Shown here: piece by piece, positions 1-5,520 of the stretch
How the letters are laid out: every line of letters begins with the position of its first letter
How positions within the stretch are numbered: position 1 is the first letter of the stretch
NCBI GenBank assembly: GCA_016195615.1
Contig: JACPZF010000030.1
Location: forward strand, 1-5,777
Direction of reading: 5' to 3'
DNA: 5,777 nt
From: Candidatus Gottesmanbacteria bacterium
GTDB taxonomy: Bacteria; Patescibacteriota; Microgenomatia; JACPZF01
Translations under genes and position numbers: made by a program
The notes under the pieces: model-generated
Database searches by the model: none
What the model saw: only the letters and a program-made list of their open reading frames with translations
Told to the model about the DNA's origin: nothing

Positions 1-1
1 A

Positions 2-70
2 TCTAAACGGATGCCAGGAATCATATATGTTACCTCCCAACCCATCATATTCCTGGCCGAATATCTGTAA
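2..70 (+). pseudogene. possible C-terminal end or relic of a gene entering from the left edge
   Basis: A short open frame runs in from the left edge and stops at TAA 68-70. It reads SKRMPGIIYVTSQPI followed by FLAEYL, which has the composition of real protein. The IYVTSQPI stretch recalls a strand in pre-ATP-grasp (PGM1-related peptide ligase) domains, but this is a memory-based resemblance over a few residues. The reading then seems to move to other frames: frame 1 stays open until a stop at 169-171, and frame 3 is open from 87 to the stop at 387-389. This could be a frameshifted, decaying gene or simply the last residues of an intact upstream gene. Confidence 0.2.
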
Positions 71-143
71 AGCGGTATTACGATAATTTACAAATCTCTG
101 TTTATCGGAAAACTGTATACTATGTGCTGACCTCCCTACAGAG

Positions 144-389
144 TTGGGTTGGGTCGCCATTGACAGCATGATTTTGGGACAACATTTATTGAAGCAACCC
201 GAGATATTACACGACGATCCAAAAGAGGAATTGATACGAACGGGATATGCTAAATATCTAATTCGAAAAATAAATGAAGGAAGATTATTAGATATTGTTT
301 ATCCTTATAATGTTGCGAAGCATATTATTTTACCTGCTCTCCACAACGCATTGTGGCACAAGTCTTTAGTTAGAGGCGTTAAGTCTTAG
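144..389 (+). CDS. short hypothetical protein (about 73-81 aa)
   Basis: I do not recognise this protein. The frame is open from 87 to the TAA at 387-389. The longest version starts at TTG 144 (81 aa); the first ATG is at 168 (73 aa). Neither has a visible Shine-Dalgarno sequence or a convincing promoter, so the start is undecided. The product would be soluble and mixed in charge, with an acidic stretch near residue 24 (HDDPKEEL), then basic helical sequence and a C-terminal part containing DIVYPYNVAKHIILPALHNA. The composition looks protein-like. It has no membrane segment or cysteine cluster. It could be a genuine small gene or the C-terminal piece of a decayed gene that begins left of the window, because coding-like sequence continues upstream in other frames. 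It ends about 20 bp before the operator region of the Fic gene. Confidence 0.33.
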   Translation: MGWVAIDSMILGQHLLKQPEILHDDPKEELIRTGYAKYLIRKINEGRLLDIVYPYNVAKHIILPALHNALWHKSLVRGVKS

Positions 390-409
390 ATAACCTTCTT
401 TTCTTATAA

Positions 410-473
410 TTGGTGAATTTGGTTGACTTTTAAGCTAAATTCACCAAATATTGACAAAAAGTGGTGAATTTAG
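410..473. repeat. three exact copies of TGGTGAATTT upstream of the Fic gene (operator-like)
   Basis: TGGTGAATTT occurs at 411-420 (+), as its reverse complement AAATTCACCA at 437-446 (-), and again at 462-471 (+). Copies 1 and 2 form an 11-bp inverted repeat (410-420/437-447). Copies 2 and 3 form a 12-bp inverted repeat (435-446/462-473). Centre-to-centre distances are 26 and 25 bp. Copy 2 lies just upstream of the -35 box and copy 3 fills most of the spacer between -35 and -10, so a protein bound here would block RNA polymerase. The likely binder is the Fic protein through its C-terminal helix-turn-helix-like segment, but that is inference. Confidence 0.75.
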
Positions 474-479
474 TAGAAT
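451..479 (+). promoter_or_regulatory. sigma-70-type promoter of the Fic gene, implying a leaderless mRNA
   Basis: A perfect -35 box TTGACA (451-456) is followed by a 17-bp spacer and the -10 box TAGAAT (474-479), one mismatch from TATAAT. Only six bases (ACAGGT) separate the -10 box from ATG 486, so transcription should begin at or within a base or two of the start codon. The AGG at 482-484 is too close to ATG to act as a Shine-Dalgarno site. A weaker second -35 candidate, TTGACT (423-428), lacks a good -10 partner. Confidence 0.75.
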
Positions 480-485
480 ACAGGT

Positions 486-1361
486 ATGGCAATATCGAAT
501 CTTTTTCAAAAACGTATCGAGACATTAAAACGCAAATATGACTCCTTATCAAAAGGCAAGGAAAGCTTATTGCGAATAATTGATGAATCAGAAATTCCGG
601 AAAGCGTCTATAACTCCAATGCCATTGAAAACTCGACACTAACCCTTAAAGAAACAGAAAAAATTCTTCTGGAAATGGAGGTGTCTAGAAATATTTCACT
701 TCGCGAAGTATTTGAAGCCAAGAATCTAGCAAGAGTAATGGATTATGTAAAAATAAAAGCTTTGGAAAAAGAACTCGACGAAGAGCTGATATTATTCCTG
801 CATAAAATGCTAATAACAGGTATTAAAGATCAGATTGCCGGGAGATTTAGAAAAAAAAATGAATATGTTAGGGTTGGTTCTTTTATTGCTCCGTCGCCAG
901 AACATATTGAACGAATGGTCGAAGTCTTGATGCTAGACTATAAAAGTGATGTAACTTCGTTTTTCTTAGATAAAATTGCCAAATTTCATCTCGAATTTGA
1001 AACAATTCATCCATTTATTGATGGTAATGGAAGGATTGGTCGGGTTTTGGTTAATTATCAGTTAATCCGTTTTGGTTTTCCAGCGATAATCATCAGGGAT
1101 AAAGAAAAACAGCTATACTACAGTAGTTTTCAACAGTATCGCGATGACAAAAAAACAGCAAACGGAGAAAGGGTTTTTACCCTTGCCTTATTGGAATCTT
1201 TAAATAAACGGATTACATATCTTGAAGGTAAAACAATTATGACTTTGTCTAAATATGCAGAAAATAAACAGGTTTCTTTCCGTTCACTTTTAAACTCCGC
1301 CAAAAAACAGTCAATTAGTGCTTTCAGAGAGAAAGGGGTTTGGAAAATTGGTGTTAGTTAA
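486..1361 (+). CDS. Fic-domain protein adenylyltransferase, class II, with C-terminal HTH-like segment
   Basis: Fic proteins usually transfer AMP from ATP to a hydroxyl side chain of a target protein. The active-site motif is complete and canonical: HPFIDGNGRIGR at residues 175-186, with H175, D179, N181, R183 and R186. An N-terminal inhibitory motif, (S/T)xxxE(G/N), appears as SNAIEN at 44-49 (S44, E48, N49), which marks class II self-inhibited Fic proteins. The stretch around residues 118-135 (AGRFRKKNEYVRVGS) is the usual target-docking flap region. The last 40 residues (LSKYAENKQVSFRSLLNSAK, then AFREKGVWKIG) resemble an excisionase or MerR-like helix-turn-helix ending in a short beta strand, as in Fic proteins with DNA-binding tails. 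Length, 291 aa, is normal for this subgroup. The start at ATG 486 is fixed by the -10 box six bases upstream. No antitoxin-like partner gene adjoins it. The gene is more AT-rich than the PBP and CvpA-CAP genes, which suggests acquisition. Its target is unknown. Confidence 0.93.
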   Translation: MAISNLFQKRIETLKRKYDSLSKGKESLLRIIDESEIPESVYNSNAIENSTLTLKETEKILLEMEVSRNISLREVFEAKNLARVMDYVKIKALEKELDEELILFLHKMLITGIKDQIAGRFRKKNEYVRVGSFIAPSPEHIERMVEVLMLDYKSDVTSFFLDKIAKFHLEFETIHPFIDGNGRIGRVLVNYQLIRFGFPAIIIRDKEKQLYYSSFQQYRDDKKTANGERVFTLALLESLNKRITYLEGKTIMTLSKYAENKQVSFRSLLNSAKKQSISAFREKGVWKIGVS

Positions 1362-2344
1362 TTCGTAAATTCCTGCACAAACATTTCGCCGTAGATCCCG
1401 GCGTTGATAACGCCGATTCCCACTTTGCCAAAATCAGCATTTAAAATATTGGCCCGGTGCCCGGGACTATTCATAAGGCCAGCGTGGGCAATTTCCACAT
1501 TGGGCGCAAAAGCGAGATTTTCACCTGCAGTTTCAAAAGAAATTCCGGCATTTTTTAAGCGATCAAAAGGAGATAAGCCTTCCGGAGAATTATGCGAAAA
1601 ATAGCCTCGTTCCAGCATATCTTTGGCATGGGCCCGGGCCACGACCGCGAGTTTTTCGTCAAAAATTAAGGATCTCGTGCCCTGGTCTTTTCTTTCTTTA
1701 TTAACTAGGCCCCACATCATTTGTTCAGAAGAATTGTCGACGGAATAACTGTTGGTTTTAAAACGCAGATCAACATTTTCCTTACCTTCGGGTTTAACGG
1801 TTAAAAAATTTAATGTTTCGTTTAGGGCGCCGCCGAATATTTGATTGATTTGCCGCTCTAAGTTTTGAGTTTTTAAAACTAGGGGACCACCAAGCCTCGA
1901 TGACAAAACCGCGCTTTTGACCGCGGGATTAACCGGCAGCGAAATAATCAGAGTTAAAATAAAAGCGACTAAAACAATGCCGTTAGTAAGCGAAGGAACA
2001 AAACCTAGAGCCTTATTTAAATTATTGACCAAATAGGCCTTGGGGATTTTATTGACCACGGCAGTGGCGATGGTAGAAAATATGGCCTCGCCAAGAAGGC
2101 CGGCAAGAAAAAATCCACTGGCGTTGGCAATGCCTTTGGGAAGAGAAAAATTAGCCACCAAAAGGAAGGAAAAAAAAGAATAGAATTTCAAAGCGGAAAT
2201 AAAAGAAACAACGAGACTTAGGAGCTCAAACATTTTACTTAAAAAATTATCCCCTAGGCCCTCTAAAAAATACCAAAACAAAACGACGATGATAATTAAA
2301 TCCACCCAATTCCCATGCAAGAAAGGAAAAGAAGCCGGCAACAT
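1358..2344 (-). CDS. CvpA-like membrane domain fused to a CAP/SCP (YkwD-type) extracellular domain
   Basis: The 328-aa protein has two parts. Residues about 12-140 are a CvpA/colicin V production-type module with four hydrophobic segments (about 14-29, 38-64, 75-97 and 117-137) and a helical continuation to about 185. Residues about 206-328 are a CAP/SCP (PF00188) domain of the bacterial YkwD type: MMWGLVNKERKD (209-220), LAVVARAHAKDM (232-243), YFSHNSPEG (248-256), AGENLAFAP (273-281), MNSPGHRANIL (291-301) and a final GEMFVQEF strand. The usual CAP cavity histidines and glutamate are present (H239, E275, H296). The CAP part should lie outside the membrane, anchored by the CvpA part, but its substrate is unknown; peptidoglycan or envelope work is inferred from the neighbouring PBP. 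ATG 2344 follows a -10 box by six bases, fitting a leaderless transcript. The stop overlaps the convergent Fic gene by 4 bp. The domain fusion is uncommon outside CPR-like genomes as far as I recall. Confidence 0.88.
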   Translation of the reverse strand: MLPASFPFLHGNWVDLIIIVVLFWYFLEGLGDNFLSKMFELLSLVVSFISALKFYSFFSFLLVANFSLPKGIANASGFFLAGLLGEAIFSTIATAVVNKIPKAYLVNNLNKALGFVPSLTNGIVLVAFILTLIISLPVNPAVKSAVLSSRLGGPLVLKTQNLERQINQIFGGALNETLNFLTVKPEGKENVDLRFKTNSYSVDNSSEQMMWGLVNKERKDQGTRSLIFDEKLAVVARAHAKDMLERGYFSHNSPEGLSPFDRLKNAGISFETAGENLAFAPNVEIAHAGLMNSPGHRANILNADFGKVGIGVINAGIYGEMFVQEFTN

Positions 2345-2350
2345 AATTCT

Positions 2351-2378
2351 ATTTTAGATCTTTTTCTCGCTTTGGCAA
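2351..2378 (-). promoter_or_regulatory. promoter of the CvpA-CAP gene (minus strand)
   Basis: On the minus strand, TTGCCA (plus coordinates 2373-2378) and TAAAAT (2351-2356) are separated by 16 bp. The ATG (2344) starts six bases after the -10 box, the same spacing as at the Fic gene, so the mRNA is probably leaderless. The sequence before ATG has no Shine-Dalgarno motif. The -35 box overlaps the -35 box of the divergent PBP promoter. Confidence 0.55.
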
Positions 2379-2399
2379 ATGGGTAAAAAGTGTTAAAAT
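2372..2399 (+). promoter_or_regulatory. promoter of the class A PBP gene
   Basis: TTGGCA (2372-2377) and TAAAAT (2394-2399) are separated by 16 bp, giving an expected start near 2406 and a leader of about 17 nt before ATG 2423. That leader is A/C-rich and holds no obvious Shine-Dalgarno site. The -35 box shares five bases with the oppositely oriented -35 box of the CvpA-CAP gene, so the two promoters probably compete for polymerase or respond to the same regulator. Confidence 0.55.
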
Positions 2400-2422
2400 A
2401 ACGCCAACCAAACCAATAATTT

Positions 2423-4639
2423 ATGATTTCACTATCTCTTAGGATTAAAACCTTCTTAAAAACAGCTAGCAATAAACAGATCGCCGCGACAATTACCGCG
2501 ATAATGCTTTTTCTTACGCTTAGTACCTATTGGTTTATTTTACGCGATTTGCCGTTTCCTACAAAGCTTAGCAATAGACCTTCGGAGACGACGAAAATTT
2601 TTGACCGCAACAATGTTTTGCTTTATCAAATCTACGTCGGGCAAAATCGCACGATTGTGCCTCTTAACCAAATTCCCGATTCTTTAAAAAAAGCGACGAT
2701 TGCCATCGAAGATAAGGATTTCTATCGACACCAAGGCATTAATGTCATCCATGGCATGTTTCGGGCGGTTAAAGACATGGCGTTATACCGCAAAAATCTG
2801 CAAGGAGGATCAACGATCACCCAACAGTTAGTAAAAACGACCCTTCTTTCCTCGGAAAGGACGCTAAGGCGCAAACTTAAGGAAGCACTGCTAGCTCTGC
2901 TGGTGGAAAAACTTTATTCTAAAGATCAGCTTCTCGAAATGTATTTAAACCAAGTGCCCTACGGCGGAACAGCTTGGGGAGTAGGCGCGGCGGCGGAAAA
3001 ATATTTTGGTAAAAAGGTAAATCAACTTACTTTGGCCGAAAGCGCTCTTTTAGCCGGCCTTCCCGCAGCGCCCTCCTACTATTCGCCTTTCGGCAACCAT
3101 CCGGAACTTGCGACCAAGCGTCAAGCCGAAGTTCTAAGACGGATGCGGGAAGATGGCTATATTACTAAAGACGACGAAGAGAGAGCCATGTTAACAACAC
3201 TAACTTTTAATTTAAAAAAAGAAGAAATCAAAGCGCCCCATTTTGTCATGTATGTTAAAGAGATACTGGAGAAAAAATACGGCGGAGATTTAGTCGAGCG
3301 CGGCGGTTTACAAGTGACCACGACGCTAGACTATAGCATCCAAAATTTTGCCCAACAGACAGTGGCTACCGAAGTTGCCAAATTAAAAAATCTTGACGTT
3401 GGCAACGGCGCTACGCTGGTAACGCGGCCAGCTACCGGCGAAATTCTCGCCATGGTCGGCTCGCGCGATTATTTTGATCTTGCTCATGACGGCAACGTCA
3501 ATGTAACTTTAGCTCTTCGCCAGCCCGGCTCGGCGATTAAACCGATAAACTACGCTGTAGGCCTGATGAAAGGTTATACGCCCGCGACACTTTTTATCGA
3601 CAGTCCAACTTGTTTTGCCAACATTGCCGGCCAAAGGGCCTATTGCCCGGTTAACTACGATGCTAAATGGCACGGTCCGGTACAGCTGCGTTTTGCTCTG
3701 GGAAATTCGTTTAATATTCCCGCGGTAAAAATGCTGGCGTTAAATGGCGTTCACGACATGATTGCGACGGCTTCAGCCATGGGAATTTCGACTTTAAGCG
3801 ATGAAAGCCGTTATGGTTTATCGCTAACACTAGGCGGCGGGGAAGTAAAAATGGCTGAAATGGCAACAGCTTTTGGCACTTTTGCCAATGCCGGTGTTAA
3901 AAAGGACCTAGATCCCATTTTAAAAGTCGTCGATAGTACCGGTAAACTATTAGAAGAGAACAAAGAGGCCATTTCTTGGAATCAGAAACCGAAGCATTCG
4001 CTTTTAGACATAAGTGGCACCCGCGTCCTGCCGTTTGAGGTCGCTTTTCTCATTTCGCATATTCTTTTAGATAACAATGCTCGGAGTCAGGCTTTTGGCG
4101 AAGATAATTTGTTAAGAATTCCAAGTCATCCCGCGGTGTCGGTTAAAACCGGAACGACCGATGACAAAAGAGATAATTGGACGATTGGCTACACGCCTTC
4201 ATTTTTAACCGTGGTTTGGGTGGGAAACAACGATAACACTCCCATGAATCCGTATTTAGCGTCAGGCGTTACCGGCGCGGCGCCGATTTGGCATAAAATT
4301 ATGTCTTTTGTTTTAAAAAGTAAGCCCGATGAGTGGCCGTTGATGCCGGCTAATATTGCGGGTTTACAAGTTTGTAGCCTTTCGGGAAAGTTGCCCGGAG
4401 ATTCGGGTTGTCCCACCAGATTTGAATATTTTATTCGCGGTACTGAACCCAAAGAAATAGAGGAGGTAAAGAGAAAGATCTTAGTCGATAATACCACTCA
4501 TAAAATGGCCAAACCCGGACAGACCGATAATGTTAGTGAGGAAGAACACGTCGTTGTTAAAGATGCTTTCACCGGGTATTGTCTTGATTGCTCTCACGAC
4601 AACGACGAGCCGGCCATGATCAGTAAGTGGAATTATTAA
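2423..4639 (+). CDS. bifunctional class A penicillin-binding protein (transglycosylase/transpeptidase, PBP1A type)
   Basis: This enzyme polymerises lipid II into glycan strands and cross-links the peptides on the outer face of the membrane. The 738-aa protein has a short basic cytoplasmic start, one membrane anchor (about 19-40), a GT51 glycosyltransferase domain (about 56-245) and a transpeptidase domain (about 325-625). GT51 motifs are intact: IAIEDKDFYRHQG (93-105, catalytic E96), GGSTITQQLVK (128-138) and RRKLKEALLALLVEKLYSKD (149-168, second Glu likely E154). Transpeptidase motifs are intact: SAIK with nucleophile S370 and K373, SFN (429-431) and KTGTT (575-579). After the catalytic core comes a linker with SGKLPGDSGCPTRFEYFIRG (653-672; C663 is near C651) and an acidic tail carrying GYCLDC (718-723, a CxxC) and ending NDEPAMISKWNY. 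The final 37 coding bases are repeated downstream at 5544, suggesting recombination at this 3' end. It is transcribed divergently from the CvpA-CAP gene. ATG 2423 gives a normal N terminus. Confidence 0.96.
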   Translation: MISLSLRIKTFLKTASNKQIAATITAIMLFLTLSTYWFILRDLPFPTKLSNRPSETTKIFDRNNVLLYQIYVGQNRTIVPLNQIPDSLKKATIAIEDKDFYRHQGINVIHGMFRAVKDMALYRKNLQGGSTITQQLVKTTLLSSERTLRRKLKEALLALLVEKLYSKDQLLEMYLNQVPYGGTAWGVGAAAEKYFGKKVNQLTLAESALLAGLPAAPSYYSPFGNHPELATKRQAEVLRRMREDGYITKDDEERAMLTTLTFNLKKEEIKAPHFVMYVKEILEKKYGGDLVERGGLQVTTTLDYSIQNFAQQTVATEVAKLKNLDVGNGATLVTRPATGEILAMVGSRDYFDLAHDGNVNVTLALRQPGSAIKPINYAVGLMKGYTPATLFIDSPTCFANIAGQRAYCPVNYDAKWHGPVQLRFALGNSFNIPAVKMLALNGVHDMIATASAMGISTLSDESRYGLSLTLGGGEVKMAEMATAFGTFANAGVKKDLDPILKVVDSTGKLLEENKEAISWNQKPKHSLLDISGTRVLPFEVAFLISHILLDNNARSQAFGEDNLLRIPSHPAVSVKTGTTDDKRDNWTIGYTPSFLTVVWVGNNDNTPMNPYLASGVTGAAPIWHKIMSFVLKSKPDEWPLMPANIAGLQVCSLSGKLPGDSGCPTRFEYFIRGTEPKEIEEVKRKILVDNTTHKMAKPGQTDNVSEEEHVVVKDAFTGYCLDCSHDNDEPAMISKWNY

Positions 4640-4643
4640 TTAG
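4601..4643 (+). repeat. left copy of a 43-bp direct repeat spanning the PBP 3' end and stop
   Basis: This stretch encodes the PBP C terminus NDEPAMISKWNY plus TAA and four bases. It matches 5544-5586 at 37 of 43 positions in the same orientation, offset by 943 bp, without gaps. The first 13 bases (AACGACGAGCCGG) and an 11-base run (TGGAATTATTA) are identical. It may be one attachment-like end of an inserted segment. Confidence 0.85.
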
Positions 4644-4677
4644 TATTAGCTTTCACAAGAGTACTTTTCTTATAACA

Positions 4678-4806
4678 CTATCCTAGAATTTTACTTTTAA
4701 GTCTGGCGAAAAAACCTGGTTCTCTGCCTCTAGCCAATGCTCTTCTTATCTCTGCTTCCTTCGCGGCACGGCCTAAACTAATTTTTGAGCAGTTAATGCT
4801 ATAGCA
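4678..4806 (-). pseudogene. minus-strand coding relic of about 36-42 codons, truncated at the palindrome
   Basis: On the minus strand an open frame runs from just after a TAA (4807-4809), which lies inside the palindrome, to TAG (4678-4680). Its convincing part reads SKISLGRAAKEAEIRRALAR and then GREPGFFARLKSKILG, a basic, alanine-rich, helix-prone sequence. The overlapping plus-strand frame is cysteine/serine-rich, as expected for an antisense shadow. The stretch is richer in GC than the intergenic DNA around it. There is no credible start codon, and the upstream part is lost exactly where the palindrome begins, so I read it as the C-terminal end of a truncated gene. A small protein using a rare start is possible. 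I do not recognise the family. Confidence 0.35.
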
Positions 4807-4812
4807 TTAACT
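4791..4812. repeat. perfect 22-bp palindrome upstream of the Cas2-like gene
   Basis: The half-site AGTTAATGCTA is followed immediately by its exact reverse complement, with no spacer. It lies 15 bp upstream of the -35 box of the Cas2-like gene, a natural position for an operator bound by a dimeric winged-helix protein. The same core, ATGCTATAGCA, recurs just after that gene (5488-5498), so it may instead be an element end or recombination site. Confidence 0.85.
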
Positions 4813-4827
4813 TGAAGGAAATTAAAT

Positions 4828-4856
4828 TTGACTTTTACGAATAAAAATAATTAAAT
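4828..4856 (+). promoter_or_regulatory. putative promoter of the Cas2-like gene, leaderless type
   Basis: TTGACT (4828-4833) is followed by a 17-bp spacer and TTAAAT (4851-4856), a weaker -10 with four of six consensus bases. GTG 4864 begins seven bases after it, close to the spacing at the Fic and CvpA-CAP genes. The very AT-rich leader contains no Shine-Dalgarno site. The 22-bp palindrome ends 15 bp upstream. Confidence 0.45.
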
Positions 4857-4863
4857 TAATAAT

Positions 4864-5457
4864 GTGAGTCATAGAGCTAATTTTATAGTCAAAAAATTTT
4901 TAAGCCAAGAAAATCTTCTTAACATTCTTCGTCTCGGCGGCCTGTTAACCGTGGCGATTTTAGCCCCTAATTCTCTACGGATTCTTAAGCCTCTATTTTT
5001 AAACGAAAAGGAACGAGAAGAATATTATCCCTATTCTGTTTCTAACGCCGCTACCAAACTATGGCGGAAGGGATTGGTGGAAGTTAAAGAAACGAACCAA
5101 GGATACGCTGTAAAACTTACAGTGAAGGGGCAAGAAAAAATCCTACAATTCGAATTGAACTCTTTGGAAATCAAAATACCAAAAATCTGGGACGGTAAAT
5201 GGCGCATGGTTTTTTTCGATATTCCCGAAAGGCTTAAAAAGCAAAGAAATTTTATTTGTAAGAAACTAAAAGAGATGAATTTTTATTCAATGCAGGAGAG
5301 CGTTTTTATTCATCCGTTCCCCTGCGAAAATGAAATTGAATTTATCCGTGAAGTAATCGGCGTACCGCACGATGTAAAAATAGGCACGTTAGAAAAGGTA
5401 GAAAACGATGAGGAATTAAGGAGAATTTTCCGCCCGATACTATTTAGGCAAAAATAA
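4864..5457 (+). CDS. PaaX-type protein: N-terminal winged helix plus C-terminal Cas2-like ferredoxin domain
   Basis: The 197-aa protein has an N-terminal region (about 10-100) of winged-helix type: helical LSQENLLNILRLGGLLTV, a recognition-helix candidate SVSNAATKLWRKGLVEVKET (58-77) and a wing ending in KLTVKGQEKIL. The C-terminal region (about 109-190) resembles Cas2 and the Cas2-like domain of PaaX regulators: WRMVFFDIPERLKKQRN (113-129) with D119 where Cas2 has its conserved aspartate, then LKEMNFYSMQESVFIHPFPC (135-154) and a final acidic helix. PaaX proteins are transcription regulators; solo Cas2-like proteins of this kind occur in CPR genomes, often without CRISPR, and their role is unclear. 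No cas1 or CRISPR repeats are present here. The GTG start is the only conventional start near the N terminus, since an in-frame TAA lies at 4852-4854; promoter spacing supports it. Palindromes flank the gene on both sides. DNA binding is inferred and nuclease activity is doubtful. Confidence 0.85.
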   Translation: MSHRANFIVKKFLSQENLLNILRLGGLLTVAILAPNSLRILKPLFLNEKEREEYYPYSVSNAATKLWRKGLVEVKETNQGYAVKLTVKGQEKILQFELNSLEIKIPKIWDGKWRMVFFDIPERLKKQRNFICKKLKEMNFYSMQESVFIHPFPCENEIEFIREVIGVPHDVKIGTLEKVENDEELRRIFRPILFRQK

Positions 5458-5481
5458 ATTATTCTTAAATGAATTTTCGAC

Positions 5482-5505
5482 TAATTGATGCTATAGCACT
5501 GATTA
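5482..5505. repeat. degenerate palindrome downstream of the Cas2-like gene
   Basis: TGCTATAGCA (5489-5498) is a perfect 10-bp palindrome. After three mismatched bases on each side, TAAT (5482-5485) pairs with ATTA (5502-5505). The 11-bp core ATGCTATAGCA is identical to the centre of the upstream palindrome at 4791-4812, and the flanking bases show weaker similarity. It lies 24 bp after the Cas2-like stop codon. Confidence 0.6.
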
Positions 5506-5520
5506 AGAGAATTTAATAAA

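Noticed and set aside
114..121. Promoter with TATACT at 116-121
   Set aside because: There is no acceptable -35 box at 16-18 bp, and the spacing to the possible starts is not informative.
410..447. Terminator for the upstream short ORF
   Set aside because: The inverted repeat is A/T-rich with a 16-base loop and no T-run, and its arms belong to a three-copy operator-like array.
430..639. Minus-strand open frame of 69 codons
   Set aside because: It lies over the Fic promoter and start, is rich in Phe/Ser/Cys/Tyr as antisense shadows are, and has no promoter of its own.
1404..1604. Plus-strand open frame of 66 codons
   Set aside because: It is antisense to the conserved CAP domain and has no recognisable features.
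4189..4497. Minus-strand open frame of 102 codons
   Set aside because: It is antisense to the PBP transpeptidase end, whose motifs fix the real frame.
4864..5457. CRISPR-Cas locus, because of the Cas2-like domain
   Set aside because: There is no cas1, no effector gene and no repeat-spacer array; the winged-helix N terminus points to the PaaX-like group.
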